Source: JACRAR01 sp041674385 (GTDB lineage: Bacteria > Pseudomonadota > Gammaproteobacteria > Burkholderiales > Rhodocyclaceae). From it: a stretch of 64,000 nt of DNA. Positions 46,872-53,722 of the stretch are shown here, in pieces (the stretch's first letter is position 1; the number at the start of each line of letters is the position of its first letter). Where the stretch lies: contig JBAYVU010000010.1 of the NCBI GenBank assembly GCA_041674385.1, forward strand, positions 18,343-82,342, read 5' to 3'. The position numbers and the translations under genes were made by a program. Under the pieces are notes generated by a model that did not search any database, was not told where the DNA came from, and was given only the letters and a program-made list of their open reading frames with translations.

Positions 46872-47429
46872 TCAGTCATCAGTCTCCAGTTCGGCAAGAC
46901 AAGCGTGGCACATCGTGTGAGAAATCTCTGGCATACGCGCCTCGGAAAACAGGCCAAGGACTTTGATGGCCTCTTCGATCTCCAGCCAATAGTCATTTCC
47001 TGCGTCTATCTTCTTGCACCAGCTGCACATCCTTAAAAAGGATTGGCCGGCCTTCAAGTTGCCCGGAGTCAATGGAACCGGCTCACGGACTTCCGTTCTT
47101 ATCGTTCGACAACGATATTCGATCTTCCCATCGTCTAGCAGGGATATGTCCATGTCCATGAAGCGGCGCAAACCGGGAGCGTCGCATCTGAATGGAACAT
47201 TAAGTCCCCTCTTTCCCGATCTTGCTTTCTTGAGCAGGGTCTCGTGAAGATGTCTCGTTTCGGCGTCGTGGATGAAATCCCAGATCGGTCGTTTATCGAT
47301 GTTTTTGCCGATCAGGTCGGGGCTGCCATTGTCTTCTGCAAAGCTATCCCATTGGTCGTTAAAGAAGACCAATAAGTCATCCTTGTCCAATCGATAAACG
47401 ACATCTGACGGTTCATGACGCATATCCAT
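46872..47429 (-). CDS. PAS-like sensor protein with C-terminal CxxC pair
   Basis: The 185 residues open with a PAS-like domain (DVVYRLDKDDLLVFFNDQWDSFAEDNG...LIGKNIDKRPIWDFIHD). The C-terminal module has MCSWCKKIDAGNDYW and SHTMCHACLAEL. That two-CxxC ending is common in bacterial PAS, GAF and response-regulator proteins, where it may bind metal. No kinase or output domain is present. It is the last backbone-like gene before the cassette array. Confidence 0.75.
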   Translation of the reverse strand: MDMRHEPSDVVYRLDKDDLLVFFNDQWDSFAEDNGSPDLIGKNIDKRPIWDFIHDAETRHLHETLLKKARSGKRGLNVPFRCDAPGLRRFMDMDISLLDDGKIEYRCRTIRTEVREPVPLTPGNLKAGQSFLRMCSWCKKIDAGNDYWLEIEEAIKVLGLFSEARMPEISHTMCHACLAELETDD

Positions 47430-47525
47430 AAACTCCCATTTGAAATTACCGATGCGGCGCAGGACGTTGCCCAGGCTGTCTCATCATTCGCTTCGGGCGC
47501 TAAAGCGTTCAACTTCCTTGTTGAG

Positions 47526-47738
47526 TCAGTTGCTGCGATCCGAAGCGGTTTCACGCTTGTAATCTTCATACGTCGAACTTGCTTTGCTCAAGCATCTCTC
47601 CCGTTCTCCCTGGTCGGGCAGATGCAGGCATTGATTGCGTTGGTAGGCTTGCCCCGTGGCGTAAAGTTGCTGAGAGGAGCACCCGGAACAAAGCCCAAGG
47701 AAAACAAGGATCAGAACGACTTCGAGATATCTGTGCAT
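47526..47738 (-). CDS. Small lipoprotein (70 aa)
   Basis: The 70 residues start MHRYLEVVLILVFLGLCSGCSS, a short lipoprotein signal with lipobox LCSGC. A Gln/Cys-containing tail with about 45 residues follows. No family is recognised. It lies between the PAS-like gene and the degenerate half-attC sites at 47.8-47.9 kb, so it may be the last, worn-out cassette or part of the backbone. Confidence 0.55.
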   Translation of the reverse strand: MHRYLEVVLILVFLGLCSGCSSQQLYATGQAYQRNQCLHLPDQGERERCLSKASSTYEDYKRETASDRSN

Positions 47739-47820
47739 CGAAACGGCCTCCGTGACGAGAATCTAGCGGACTCGGGCGACTGGGAAACAATCACTGTCGG
47801 ACATGATACCGAAATGAGAG

Positions 47821-47850
47821 TGCCAACGTCGAAGTTACCGGCGCTGCGCG
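47821..47850 (-). repeat. Decayed attC half-site
   Basis: tgccaac at 47821-47827 followed by gtcgaagttaccggcgctgc matches the R' core and inner arm of the attC family found to the right. The opposite arm and the GTTRRRY core are missing. It is probably a fossil of a cassette boundary. Confidence 0.5.
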
Positions 47851-47897
47851 CCTTTGGGGTGGAAGCCTGCTCGGGTGCGCACTAGTGGACACGGGAG

Positions 47898-47925
47898 CTT
47901 CAACGTCAAATTGGGCGCCGTCGGG
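47898..47925 (-). repeat. Second decayed attC half-site
   Basis: cttcaac at 47898-47904 followed by gtcaaattgggcgcc resembles the R' side of the array's attC sites. No complementary arm is found within 150 bp. It lies between the flavin reductase-like gene and the other half-site. Confidence 0.4.
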
Positions 47926-47972
47926 CCTTTCATTTTGGCTCCCAGGATTTCCTCGTGGCTGGCCGATGAACG

Positions 47973-48515
47973 CTAAACACCGTAGGGGAGCTTGGCGGCC
48001 ATCATCTTCCTCCGGTCGATCTTGCGCCCGTCGACAATAAACGTCCCGTCGCCGACGGCGTGAACCGTGCGCTTCTCCTTGCGTGCGGTATCGATGCATG
48101 CGGCAACCGCCTCTAGCACGACGATGTGGTGCTTCTTGACGATGTCGATGACCTTGCACTCCATGTTGGCGAGGCACTCCTTGATCAAGGGCGACGCGAC
48201 GACTTTGCCCTGCACAGGTGTGAGCTTGAACTTGGCAAACTTGTCCGTGTCTGCCCCGGAGCACGTCCCTATGCCGACGACCTTGTCCAGCATGTCAACC
48301 GTGGGAATGGCAATGACGCACTCCCTGTTCTTTCGCAACGCCGCGAAAGAGTGATTCCATTCACCCGTGACGATGGCAAATACCGGCGTGAAATCCATCA
48401 CCATGGTCCAGGAGATCGTCATGATGTTGTCCTTCTGCCCATCATGGGTCGTCACGAGGACAACAGGCCCTGATTCCATCAGGGTAAAGGCCTTGCTCAG
48501 TTTCAACTGACGCAT
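47973..48515 (-). CDS. Flavin reductase-like (FMN-binding split-barrel) protein
   Basis: The 180 residues fit the flavin-reductase-like split barrel: ESGPVVLVTTHDGQKDNIMTISWTMVMDFTPVFAIVTG, where backbone and Thr/Ser side chains bind FMN, then ECVIAIPTVDMLDKVVGIGTCSGADTDKFAKF and CKVIDIVKKHHIVVLEAVAA. Such proteins reduce flavin or act as flavoproteins with other oxidoreductases. It lies between degenerate attC sites, so it is likely the oldest recognisable cassette; expression would need its own promoter. Confidence 0.82.
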   Translation of the reverse strand: MRQLKLSKAFTLMESGPVVLVTTHDGQKDNIMTISWTMVMDFTPVFAIVTGEWNHSFAALRKNRECVIAIPTVDMLDKVVGIGTCSGADTDKFAKFKLTPVQGKVVASPLIKECLANMECKVIDIVKKHHIVVLEAVAACIDTARKEKRTVHAVGDGTFIVDGRKIDRRKMMAAKLPYGV

Positions 48516-48583
48516 CAGAGCTCCTCGTGATATTCCTTTGTCCGATAGTTAGGCCAAGCTAGCACGCTCAATGACATTAAGTC

Positions 48584-48651
48584 ACCCAATGTCTGACGTA
48601 ACCGGCCGGCAGCGCTTTATGCGGCAGGTCCGTGTTGCGGATGGGTTGAGA
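48584..48651 (-). repeat. attC site 1 (degenerate R')
   Basis: Cores are acccaat (48584-48590, last base changed from C) and gttgaga (48645-48651). Arms accggccggcagcgc and gcggcaggtccgt still pair partly. The mutated core should recombine poorly. It terminates the hemerythrin cassette. Confidence 0.7.
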
Positions 48652-48739
48652 CTACGCAGGTTCAGGGTTCAAAGTCGTTCTTTCATGCAAGTACGCCGGT
48701 AGTGGCATGGATGGGCAAAGGGCAAACAATGCGCGTTCG

Positions 48740-49153
48740 TCACCTTAGCCCAAGGTATTTCTTGACGATGGCGTTGTATTGCTTGTCCTCGTTATTGATA
48801 TGACCTACCCACCACTCCTTTAGAAACTCAAGCAAAGCTTGCACCTGATCTTCATCGGCGTGACCCTTAGCCATGGAACGAACTTGATCCATCAGCCTAT
48901 GGTGAAGCTCAACATGTGCGTCAATATCTGGATAGCCAGCAGCCCTCAGGAGCGCTTCTTCTGCCAGAAAATGGAGTCTTGTGTAGTAATTCAAAATATC
49001 CATCGTTGGCTCGAAGGCAACGGCCGCATCGCCATTTTGGATGAAGTAGTGCAAGGAATTGATCGCGGAAACGATACCTCTGTGTTGTTCGTCAAGAATA
49101 GGAATACCCGATTCGCTTGAACTTTGCCAGACGATATAGAGAACGTTCTTCAT
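48740..49153 (-). CDS. Bacteriohemerythrin
   Basis: This is an oxygen-binding di-iron protein of 137 residues. The iron ligands are visible: ILDEQHRGIV, TRLHFLAEEALL (H...E), HVELHHRLMDQ (HxxxH) and WWVGHINNEDKQY (HxxxxD). It is a stand-alone single-domain hemerythrin, which may deliver oxygen or sense it. It is the gene of a cassette between attC sites 1 and 2; hemerythrins are not commonly seen as cassettes. The ORF uses ATG at 49153, 24 bp from the preceding attC core. Confidence 0.92.
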   Translation of the reverse strand: MKNVLYIVWQSSSESGIPILDEQHRGIVSAINSLHYFIQNGDAAVAFEPTMDILNYYTRLHFLAEEALLRAAGYPDIDAHVELHHRLMDQVRSMAKGHADEDQVQALLEFLKEWWVGHINNEDKQYNAIVKKYLGLR

Positions 49154-49177
49154 CAGTCACCTCCGCCAAATTTAGAC

Positions 49178-49247
49178 GCCCAACGTTCAAGGTCAGGGGC
49201 GCTACGCGGTATTATCGCGCAGCGTCCCCTGCACCGCAGGGTTGGGC
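49178..49247 (-). repeat. attC site 2
   Basis: Cores gcccaac (49178-49184) and gttgggc (49241-49247). Arms aggggcgc / gcgtcccct pair around a short loop. Same arm type as sites 4 and 9. Confidence 0.92.
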
Positions 49248-49257
49248 GCCATGTCGG

Positions 49258-49776
49258 TCACTCGCCTTCCCAGTAGTTGAGTGCCTGACCTTCACGACCG
49301 ACGAAACGGAATAGCTGGGGTTTCCCGTCTGGGCCTGGTGGAGCCTCGGCAAACACAGCGAATTTTGCGGAGTCGGGGTACTCACCAACCTCGGGAGATA
49401 GCTTGGTACTTACCGCGAGATAGCGAAGTTCCTCTTCCCCGGTGTTGATGATCTCGTGGGCGGCCTCTTTCCCGCCAGCGGGAAGCGCAACAACATCGCC
49501 AGAACGAAGGGGGTACTTGTCGGAGCCGATCCGAATGGTGCCCGTACCTTGCAGCACGAAGACCATTTCCTCGTTCACCCAATGGTTGTGAAAGGGAAAT
49601 GCACTCTTGCCGGGCGGGACGGCAGTAACGTTATAACCAAGTTTCTTTGCCCCGATGCGGGGGCCGATTGCGCCGATTTTTGCGTCAAATCTTTCCGCAG
49701 CGGCACCCGTGGGGGCAAACGCCTGAGGTCTCGACTCGAGAACGACATCTGCAACGTTGACGATTGGAGTAGGCAT
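49258..49776 (-). CDS. Cupin-domain protein
   Basis: The 172-residue protein has one cupin barrel: FPFHNHWVNEEMVFVLQGTGTIRIG carries the metal ligands HxHxxxxE, and GDVVALPAGGKEAAHEIINTGEEELRYLAV contains the final His. It is a metal-binding small-molecule enzyme or sugar-binding protein; the substrate is unknown. It is a single-gene cassette whose stop lies 10 bp before attC site 2. Confidence 0.9.
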   Translation of the reverse strand: MPTPIVNVADVVLESRPQAFAPTGAAAERFDAKIGAIGPRIGAKKLGYNVTAVPPGKSAFPFHNHWVNEEMVFVLQGTGTIRIGSDKYPLRSGDVVALPAGGKEAAHEIINTGEEELRYLAVSTKLSPEVGEYPDSAKFAVFAEAPPGPDGKPQLFRFVGREGQALNYWEGE

Positions 49777-49849
49777 ATCAGTCTCTCAGTTACTGAAGTG
49801 AGATTGGCGATTGATGACGACTGGAATGATGGCGTGACAGCTTCGTGAA

Positions 49850-49918
49850 GCCCAACGTGGAGGTCACCGGCACTGCGCGGCTCTAACACGCAGCGTCCGG
49901 TGGACCGCAGGGTTCGGC
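49850..49918 (-). repeat. attC site 3
   Basis: Cores gcccaac (49850-49856) and gttcggc (49912-49918, one change from GTTRRRY). Arms tcaccggcactgcgcgg / cgcagcgtccggtgga. Confidence 0.85.
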
Positions 49919-49926
49919 CACATCTT

Positions 49927-50226
49927 TTACGCGTTACGGGAATGGCGCGTTACGTACTTACGAAGTACGCCGTCCATTCGCGACTGCCAACCTTCGCCGG
50001 TTGACTTGAAGTAGGCAACGACCTCGGGGCTGTAACGCACCGACACAAGCAGCTTCTTATTTTCAGACTTCGGACGACCACGCAGGGCCCGGATTGGAAC
50101 CATGGCCTTCAGTTGCTTTGGCGTGAGTGGCTGCGCGTCAGGATCACTTCTGGCTGCCGCAGTAATGGCCTTATCCTCTTCCGTGGTAGGCGTGAGGATA
50201 GCTGGACGCTTAGAGACTTTCGACAT
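49927..50226 (-). CDS. brnA: BrnA-type antitoxin
   Basis: This 99-residue DNA-binding antitoxin has an N-terminal toxin-binding region and a C-terminal ribbon-helix-helix: KKLLVSVRYSPEVVAYFKSTGEGWQSRMDGVLRKYV. It is the second gene of the unit, its start overlapping the 3' end of the brnT gene by 17 bp, the usual toxin-first brnTA order. It should neutralise the toxin and repress the promoter. Confidence 0.88.
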   Translation of the reverse strand: MSKVSKRPAILTPTTEEDKAITAAARSDPDAQPLTPKQLKAMVPIRALRGRPKSENKKLLVSVRYSPEVVAYFKSTGEGWQSRMDGVLRKYVTRHSRNA

Positions 50227-50479
50227 AATGTTTCACCTCGCGACGATTGGCGCGGCGCAGGCTGATGACCCTTCGCACTTCGCCTCGGTCTATAAACGCC
50301 ACGTAGTACAGAATTTCGGTTTGCGGAGCGAGCGCAATCATTCGTGACTCGCCGTACTCGAACCGTTCATCAACCCACACCAGCGCGGCTTCCCAGTCAA
50401 GGTCGCCTGCCATGGATAGAGACACACCGTGCTTCGCTTGGTTTGCCACGTTCTTGGCTGGATCGAACTCGATTTTCAT
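50210..50479 (-). CDS. brnT: BrnT-type ribonuclease toxin
   Basis: The 89 residues follow the BrnT pattern: IEFDPAKNVANQAKHGVSL at the start (substrate/active region K-x3-N-x3-KHGV), then RFEYGESRMIALAPQTEILYYVAFIDRGEVRRVISLRRANRREVKHY, with the conserved Arg and the ISLRRA segment. BrnT is a RelE-fold RNase that halts translation. It has its own promoter (50486-50514), as expected for a stabilising cassette. Confidence 0.92.
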   Translation of the reverse strand: MKIEFDPAKNVANQAKHGVSLSMAGDLDWEAALVWVDERFEYGESRMIALAPQTEILYYVAFIDRGEVRRVISLRRANRREVKHYVESL

Positions 50480-50485
50480 GCCTTT

Positions 50486-50514
50486 ACTGTAGCTACACTA
50501 AATTAGATTGTCAA
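50486..50514 (-). promoter_or_regulatory. Promoter and probable BrnA operator of brnTA module 1
   Basis: On the - strand, TTGACA and TACAGT are separated by exactly 17 bp, a near-consensus sigma-70 promoter. A perfect 10-bp palindrome TGTAGCTACA (50488-50497) overlaps the -10 and is a likely autoregulatory operator. The ATG follows 7 bp downstream. Confidence 0.8.
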
Positions 50515-50541
50515 ATGAAACGCGCGGCGATTTTCTATGGG

Positions 50542-50611
50542 GGCGAACGTTCAAGGTCAGGGGCGCTGCGCAGCTTTATCGCGCAGCGTCCCCTGCACCG
50601 CGGGGTTGGGC
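50542..50611 (-). repeat. attC site 4
   Basis: Cores ggcgaac (50542-50548, degenerate) and gttgggc (50605-50611). Arms caggggcgctgcgca / gcgcagcgtcccctgc pair strongly. Confidence 0.85.
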
Positions 50612-50624
50612 GTCTTGGCGATAC

Positions 50625-50663
50625 TGGACACTTGGCGCCCGGTGCTGTACAGTAACACGTACA
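50625..50663 (+). promoter_or_regulatory. Promoter and YefM-type operator of yefM-yoeB
   Basis: TGGACA (50625-50630) and TACAGT (50648-50653) are spaced by 17 bp. Two hexamers, TGTACA (50646-50651) and CGTACA (50658-50663), lie 12 bp apart; the TGTACA core is the hallmark of YefM-bound yefM-yoeB operators in other bacteria. The region lies just after attC site 4 and 15 bp before the antitoxin start. Confidence 0.7.
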
Positions 50664-50678
50664 TTTCAGGAGGCACCC

Positions 50679-50930
50679 ATGGACGCGATTACTTACACCA
50701 CTGTTCGCGCAAACCTCGCCAGCGCAATGGATCGAGTTTGCAACGACCACGAAGCTTTGATTATTACCCGCAATGGCGAACAGTCCGTTGTGATGCTTTC
50801 GCTCGACGACTACAAGGCGCTTGAAGAAACCGCCTATCTGTTGCGTACGCCTGCGAACGCCAAGCGGCTTCTCTCGGCGGTTGCACAACTGAACGCTGGC
50901 AAAGGCGTTGAGCGGAAACTGGCCAAGTGA
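50679..50930 (+). CDS. yefM: YefM/Phd-family antitoxin
   Basis: The 83 residues match YefM: TYTTVRANLASAMDRVCNDHEALIITRNGEQSVVMLSLDDYKALEET, the Phd/YefM DNA-binding fold, with a C-terminal tail that wraps the toxin. A clear ribosome site (aggaggc) precedes the ATG at 50679. It is on the + strand, opposite to the array, and overlaps the toxin gene by 4 bp. Confidence 0.93.
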   Translation: MDAITYTTVRANLASAMDRVCNDHEALIITRNGEQSVVMLSLDDYKALEETAYLLRTPANAKRLLSAVAQLNAGKGVERKLAK

Positions 50931-51181
50931 AACTGATCTTCGCAGATGAGGCATGGGAAGACTACCTGTATTGGCAAAAACAGGACAAACGTATGGCGGA
51001 ACGGATCAATAAACTGATCCGGGAAGTACAGCGTGAACCATTCAGTGGCGTAGGTAAGCCGGAGCCACTCAAGCATGCGCTATCGGGTTTTTGGTCGCGG
51101 CGGATCACTGATGAGCATCGCATGGTTTATCGCGTTGTAAATGATGCGCTAGAAATTGTGCAGTTCCGGTTTCACTACTGA
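50927..51181 (+). CDS. yoeB: YoeB-family mRNA interferase toxin
   Basis: The 84 residues are a standard YoeB: KLIFADEAWEDYLYWQKQDKRMAERINKLIREV, then FSGVGKPEPLKHALSGFWSRRITDEHRMVYRV, with the catalytic Glu/Arg/His/Tyr set (E in GKPEPLK, R in SRRI, H in DEHR) and the terminal FRFHY. It cleaves mRNA in the ribosome A site. With yefM it forms the only + strand cassette in this array. Confidence 0.95.
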   Translation: MKLIFADEAWEDYLYWQKQDKRMAERINKLIREVQREPFSGVGKPEPLKHALSGFWSRRITDEHRMVYRVVNDALEIVQFRFHY

Positions 51182-51189
51182 CTTAAGAC

Positions 51190-51261
51190 GGCCAACATTC
51201 AAGGTAACCGGCGCTCCGCCGGTTTTTCGGCGGAGCGTCCGTATTGACCGCCGGGTTAGCG
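51190..51261 (-). repeat. attC site 5
   Basis: Cores ggccaac (51190-51196) and gttagcg (51255-51261). The arms have their own type: gcgctccgccgg / cggcggagcgtcc around a tttt loop. Confidence 0.88.
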
Positions 51262-51279
51262 CACATGGCCATCAATGCT

Positions 51280-51489
51280 CTACTTCCAGTTTAAGTTCAG
51301 CTTGCGATGAGACGCTGCGCAATCACGCAAATAGAGATTGATGAGGCTTTGGTATGGGATACCAACCTCCTCGGAAATAGACTTGAAGTAATCGATGGCA
51401 TCCCCATCAAGACGGATCGTTATCTGCTTCTTCAACTGCGAGGCGTATGGGTTCTTTCTGGCGTTGGAGAAATCGTATTCTTTGCGCAT
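51280..51489 (-). CDS. brnA: BrnA-type antitoxin, second copy
   Basis: The 69 residues are a short BrnA: EYDFSNARKNPYASQLKKQITIRLDGDAIDYFKSISEEVGIPYQSLINLYLRDCA, where the C-terminal ribbon-helix-helix is clear. It follows the toxin gene by 9 bp. It is not a duplicate of the first BrnA; the two are only distantly similar. Confidence 0.92.
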   Translation of the reverse strand: MRKEYDFSNARKNPYASQLKKQITIRLDGDAIDYFKSISEEVGIPYQSLINLYLRDCAASHRKLNLNWK

Positions 51490-51498
51490 AGGACACCT

Positions 51499-51780
51499 TT
51501 ACAAATAGAATTTGGATTCCCTGGTCGAAGCTTTCCGTGCGGAGATGATTCGGATAACACCACCTTCGCCTCTGTAGCAGTGACAAACAACCAGGAGTCT
51601 TAGCGCAGAACTCAGACCAAGCAGAATCAGACGTTCCTCATCTTCGGAATGGTCGGGGTCGTCAATCAGCTTGGCACGCTCATCGAAGAATGCGGACTTC
51701 GCTTCCTCGAAGCTCACGCCGTGCTTCTTAAGATTGATCGCGGCCTTTCGTTTGTCCCAGTCAAAGGTCAGTGCGCTCAT
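51499..51780 (-). CDS. brnT: BrnT-type ribonuclease toxin, second copy
   Basis: The 93 residues show the full BrnT signature: LTFDWDKRKAAINLKKHGVSFEEAKSAFFDE, SEDEERLILLGLSSALRLLVVCHCYR and IRIISARKASTRESKFY. Its differences from the first BrnT (no shared stretch longer than KHGVS) suggest independent capture. It has its own promoter directly upstream. Confidence 0.94.
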   Translation of the reverse strand: MSALTFDWDKRKAAINLKKHGVSFEEAKSAFFDERAKLIDDPDHSEDEERLILLGLSSALRLLVVCHCYRGEGGVIRIISARKASTRESKFYL

Positions 51781-51786
51781 GCGAAG

Positions 51787-51815
51787 AGTGTAGTTACAAT
51801 GTAATTACTTTGCAA
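51787..51815 (-). promoter_or_regulatory. Promoter and probable operator of brnTA module 2
   Basis: On the - strand, TTGCAA and TACACT are separated by 17 bp. Inside the spacer lies the inverted repeat TTACA-A-TGTAA (51794-51804). The arrangement, operator at the -10 side, parallels module 1 although the sequence differs. Confidence 0.72.
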
Positions 51816-51844
51816 GTAGTAGGAATGGGCGGTACCGATATGTG

Positions 51845-51915
51845 CGCTAACGTCGGAGGTCACCGGCGCTGCGCGGCTTTATCGCGCAGCGTCCGTGTGG
51901 ACTGCCGGGTTAGCC
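51845..51915 (-). repeat. attC site 6
   Basis: Cores cgctaac (51845-51851) and gttagcc (51909-51915). Arms caccggcgctgcgcgg / cgcgcagcgtccgtg with a tttat loop. Confidence 0.93.
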
Positions 51916-51932
51916 CCAGTGTTGAAAAATGA

Positions 51933-52436
51933 TTACCCGGTATAGCACGCATAGGTGATCTTTGTGATCTTGCCGTCAGAATTCTGAAAACTGATGTCGC
52001 CACCTTCGCTGCCATATGTGGCCTTAAGTTCTGGGTCGTTGGCCGTGGGAGCTCCTAGTTTTCGACGGGCTGAGCTTATAGACTCGCCAACATGGAATGG
52101 AGCGACGTGAGACCACCGTGGGTAGGTAATCTCGGCAAAACTTACCATGTAGCGGTTCGGGTCGTTCGAGAAGGTGACGAGACCAAGCGTGAAGCCAGAG
52201 AAATAGACATATTTTCGCGTGGCGGTGTACCCGTCCCATTTCTCAACCTCGTGTACTTCTTCTCGTTCGACGGAGCCAAGCTTCATTACTTCTGGTAAGC
52301 GGCGCGGCAGACGAAGACCAAACGATCCACCCCCGCAGTCAACTTGCTCCATATAGACGGATCGCGACTCGGCTCGGCCTACAACTGGAACCAGCGCTAC
52401 GGCCAAAATTACAATGGGACATATTAAACGCTGCAT
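51933..52436 (-). CDS. Secreted hypothetical protein (167 aa)
   Basis: The protein has a signal peptide (MQRLICPIVILAVALVPVVGRAES) and a mature part of about 145 residues. This includes GESISSARRKLGAPTANDPELKATYGSEGGDISFQ, which is reminiscent of the small beta-rich domains that follow a GxSxxxxxxxLG pattern in SmpA/BamE-like proteins. No family is assigned. It is a single-gene cassette; an AGGA precedes the ATG. Confidence 0.7.
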   Translation of the reverse strand: MQRLICPIVILAVALVPVVGRAESRSVYMEQVDCGGGSFGLRLPRRLPEVMKLGSVEREEVHEVEKWDGYTATRKYVYFSGFTLGLVTFSNDPNRYMVSFAEITYPRWSHVAPFHVGESISSARRKLGAPTANDPELKATYGSEGGDISFQNSDGKITKITYACYTG

Positions 52437-52446
52437 GATCCTGTGG

Positions 52447-52533
52447 GGCTAACGTAAAGGTGACCGGCGCTGCGCGGCTTCATCGCGCAGCGTCCAGCGA
52501 CCGAAGGGAGCGAGGTCGACCGCCATGTTAGGT
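52447..52533 (-). repeat. attC site 7 (87 bp)
   Basis: Cores ggctaac (52447-52453) and gttaggt (52527-52533). The inner arms are of the same type as site 6, but an extra segment (agcgaccgaagggagcgagg) lengthens one side, making it the longest site here. Confidence 0.85.
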
Positions 52534-53649
52534 TCATTTGGTGGGGAATTGCTTAGCTGCAAAGTCGACAAGTTGAAACGCCAATAGCACGTATGCTGAA
52601 GAAATTGCAAAGTAGAACCAGCCGGGGCGTGTTCCAAAAATGTAAAGGAGCGTGCGTTTGATGCGACTGAGATCTGTTTGATCGGGAAGGGCATTCTGGT
52701 TCTTGATGTTTGCCAGCGTGTCACCAAATGCACTGTCGACTGGAAGCAAAATATTTTTTGCTCCAAAAATCATGTTCAAGGCAAACAGGAAAATGAAAAA
52801 TGCAAAGAGACAGAGTGCGAGAGCGATGTGCCCCGTGACGCCAGCCACCCCTGTAAATTTGAGAATAGCAGCACAAGCCAGGTACCACGTTAGATTCTTG
52901 AAAATTGCATCGGTTACATCTTTTTGTGCAAGGACATCCCAGACACCAAGGTGTCGAGTTTGATTTTCTTCAGTTGGTTGAGAGCCGCTGAAATCAAATA
53001 GGCACTTGGTGTGTTCCAAAATGTCATTCGCAATTTCAAGAAGCTGGTAGTAGGTTGCGGGATAACCGTCTGCCAGTTGCACACCGTGAAGATCAAGAAC
53101 ATAAGGATCAAACCTGTTCTCCGCAGCTTCAGCAGCTTCGGTTCCGGCAGGATGGCTGGCCCCCAAAATGTTAGCCACCCGCTTTATGAGAATTTCTCTA
53201 GAAATCTTCAGGTGAGGATGATCCTTTTCTCCTGAAGGAACTTCGTACACGCCTGAAGCGAGCCACTCAGAAAAGCTAAGCTTTGACTTTTGAGCCACGG
53301 GTGGGCCAGCTTCGTACAATTTCTTTATCTCTTCCGGCGACAACGCACGGTCAATAACTCGCACACCTTTAACCTCGATCCCTGGACTTTCCACTCCGCT
53401 CGCAAGAGGGAGATAGGTGTGTTTACTGCCCTTCAAAATCTTCTTTACTTCCTTCGGCGTCGCGAAATTGGCAAGGCCCAGTGTTAAGCCATTTTCCTTC
53501 GTCACTGCATCAACGAAGCCTTTCATGTCAACCCAAATTCGAAGAGCATGAGAAAGATCGAGGAAACTAATCGGGTCTTTCTCCTTCAATGCCGAAGAGT
53601 GGTGGCGCTCAAGGCGGACGTATTGGAGTTTGATGTGATCGATATCCAT
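52534..53649 (-). CDS. Hypothetical membrane protein (371 aa)
   Basis: The soluble N-terminal 240 residues contain GIEVKGVRVIDRALSPEEIKKLYEAG, which looks like the end of a LamG-type domain, but the rest does not clearly fit. Three membrane segments follow: about residues 250-270, 275-298 (ALALCLFAFFIFLFALNMIF) and 345-362 (FYFAISSAYVLLAFQLV). No named family is recognised. The start codon lies only 7 bp from the preceding attC core, so the core's AGG may serve as ribosome site. The stop abuts attC site 7. Confidence 0.7.
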   Translation of the reverse strand: MDIDHIKLQYVRLERHHSSALKEKDPISFLDLSHALRIWVDMKGFVDAVTKENGLTLGLANFATPKEVKKILKGSKHTYLPLASGVESPGIEVKGVRVIDRALSPEEIKKLYEAGPPVAQKSKLSFSEWLASGVYEVPSGEKDHPHLKISREILIKRVANILGASHPAGTEAAEAAENRFDPYVLDLHGVQLADGYPATYYQLLEIANDILEHTKCLFDFSGSQPTEENQTRHLGVWDVLAQKDVTDAIFKNLTWYLACAAILKFTGVAGVTGHIALALCLFAFFIFLFALNMIFGAKNILLPVDSAFGDTLANIKNQNALPDQTDLSRIKRTLLYIFGTRPGWFYFAISSAYVLLAFQLVDFAAKQFPTK

Positions 53650-53656
53650 AGAATGA

Positions 53657-53722
53657 ACCTAACGTAGAAGTGAGCGGCCTGCGCGGCTTTTCGCGCAGGT
53701 CCGCTCGACTGCCGGGTTAGCC
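53657..53722 (-). repeat. attC site 8
   Basis: Cores acctaac (53657-53663) and gttagcc (53716-53722). Arms gagcggcctgcgcgg / cgcgcaggtccgctc; same type as site 21. Confidence 0.95.
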
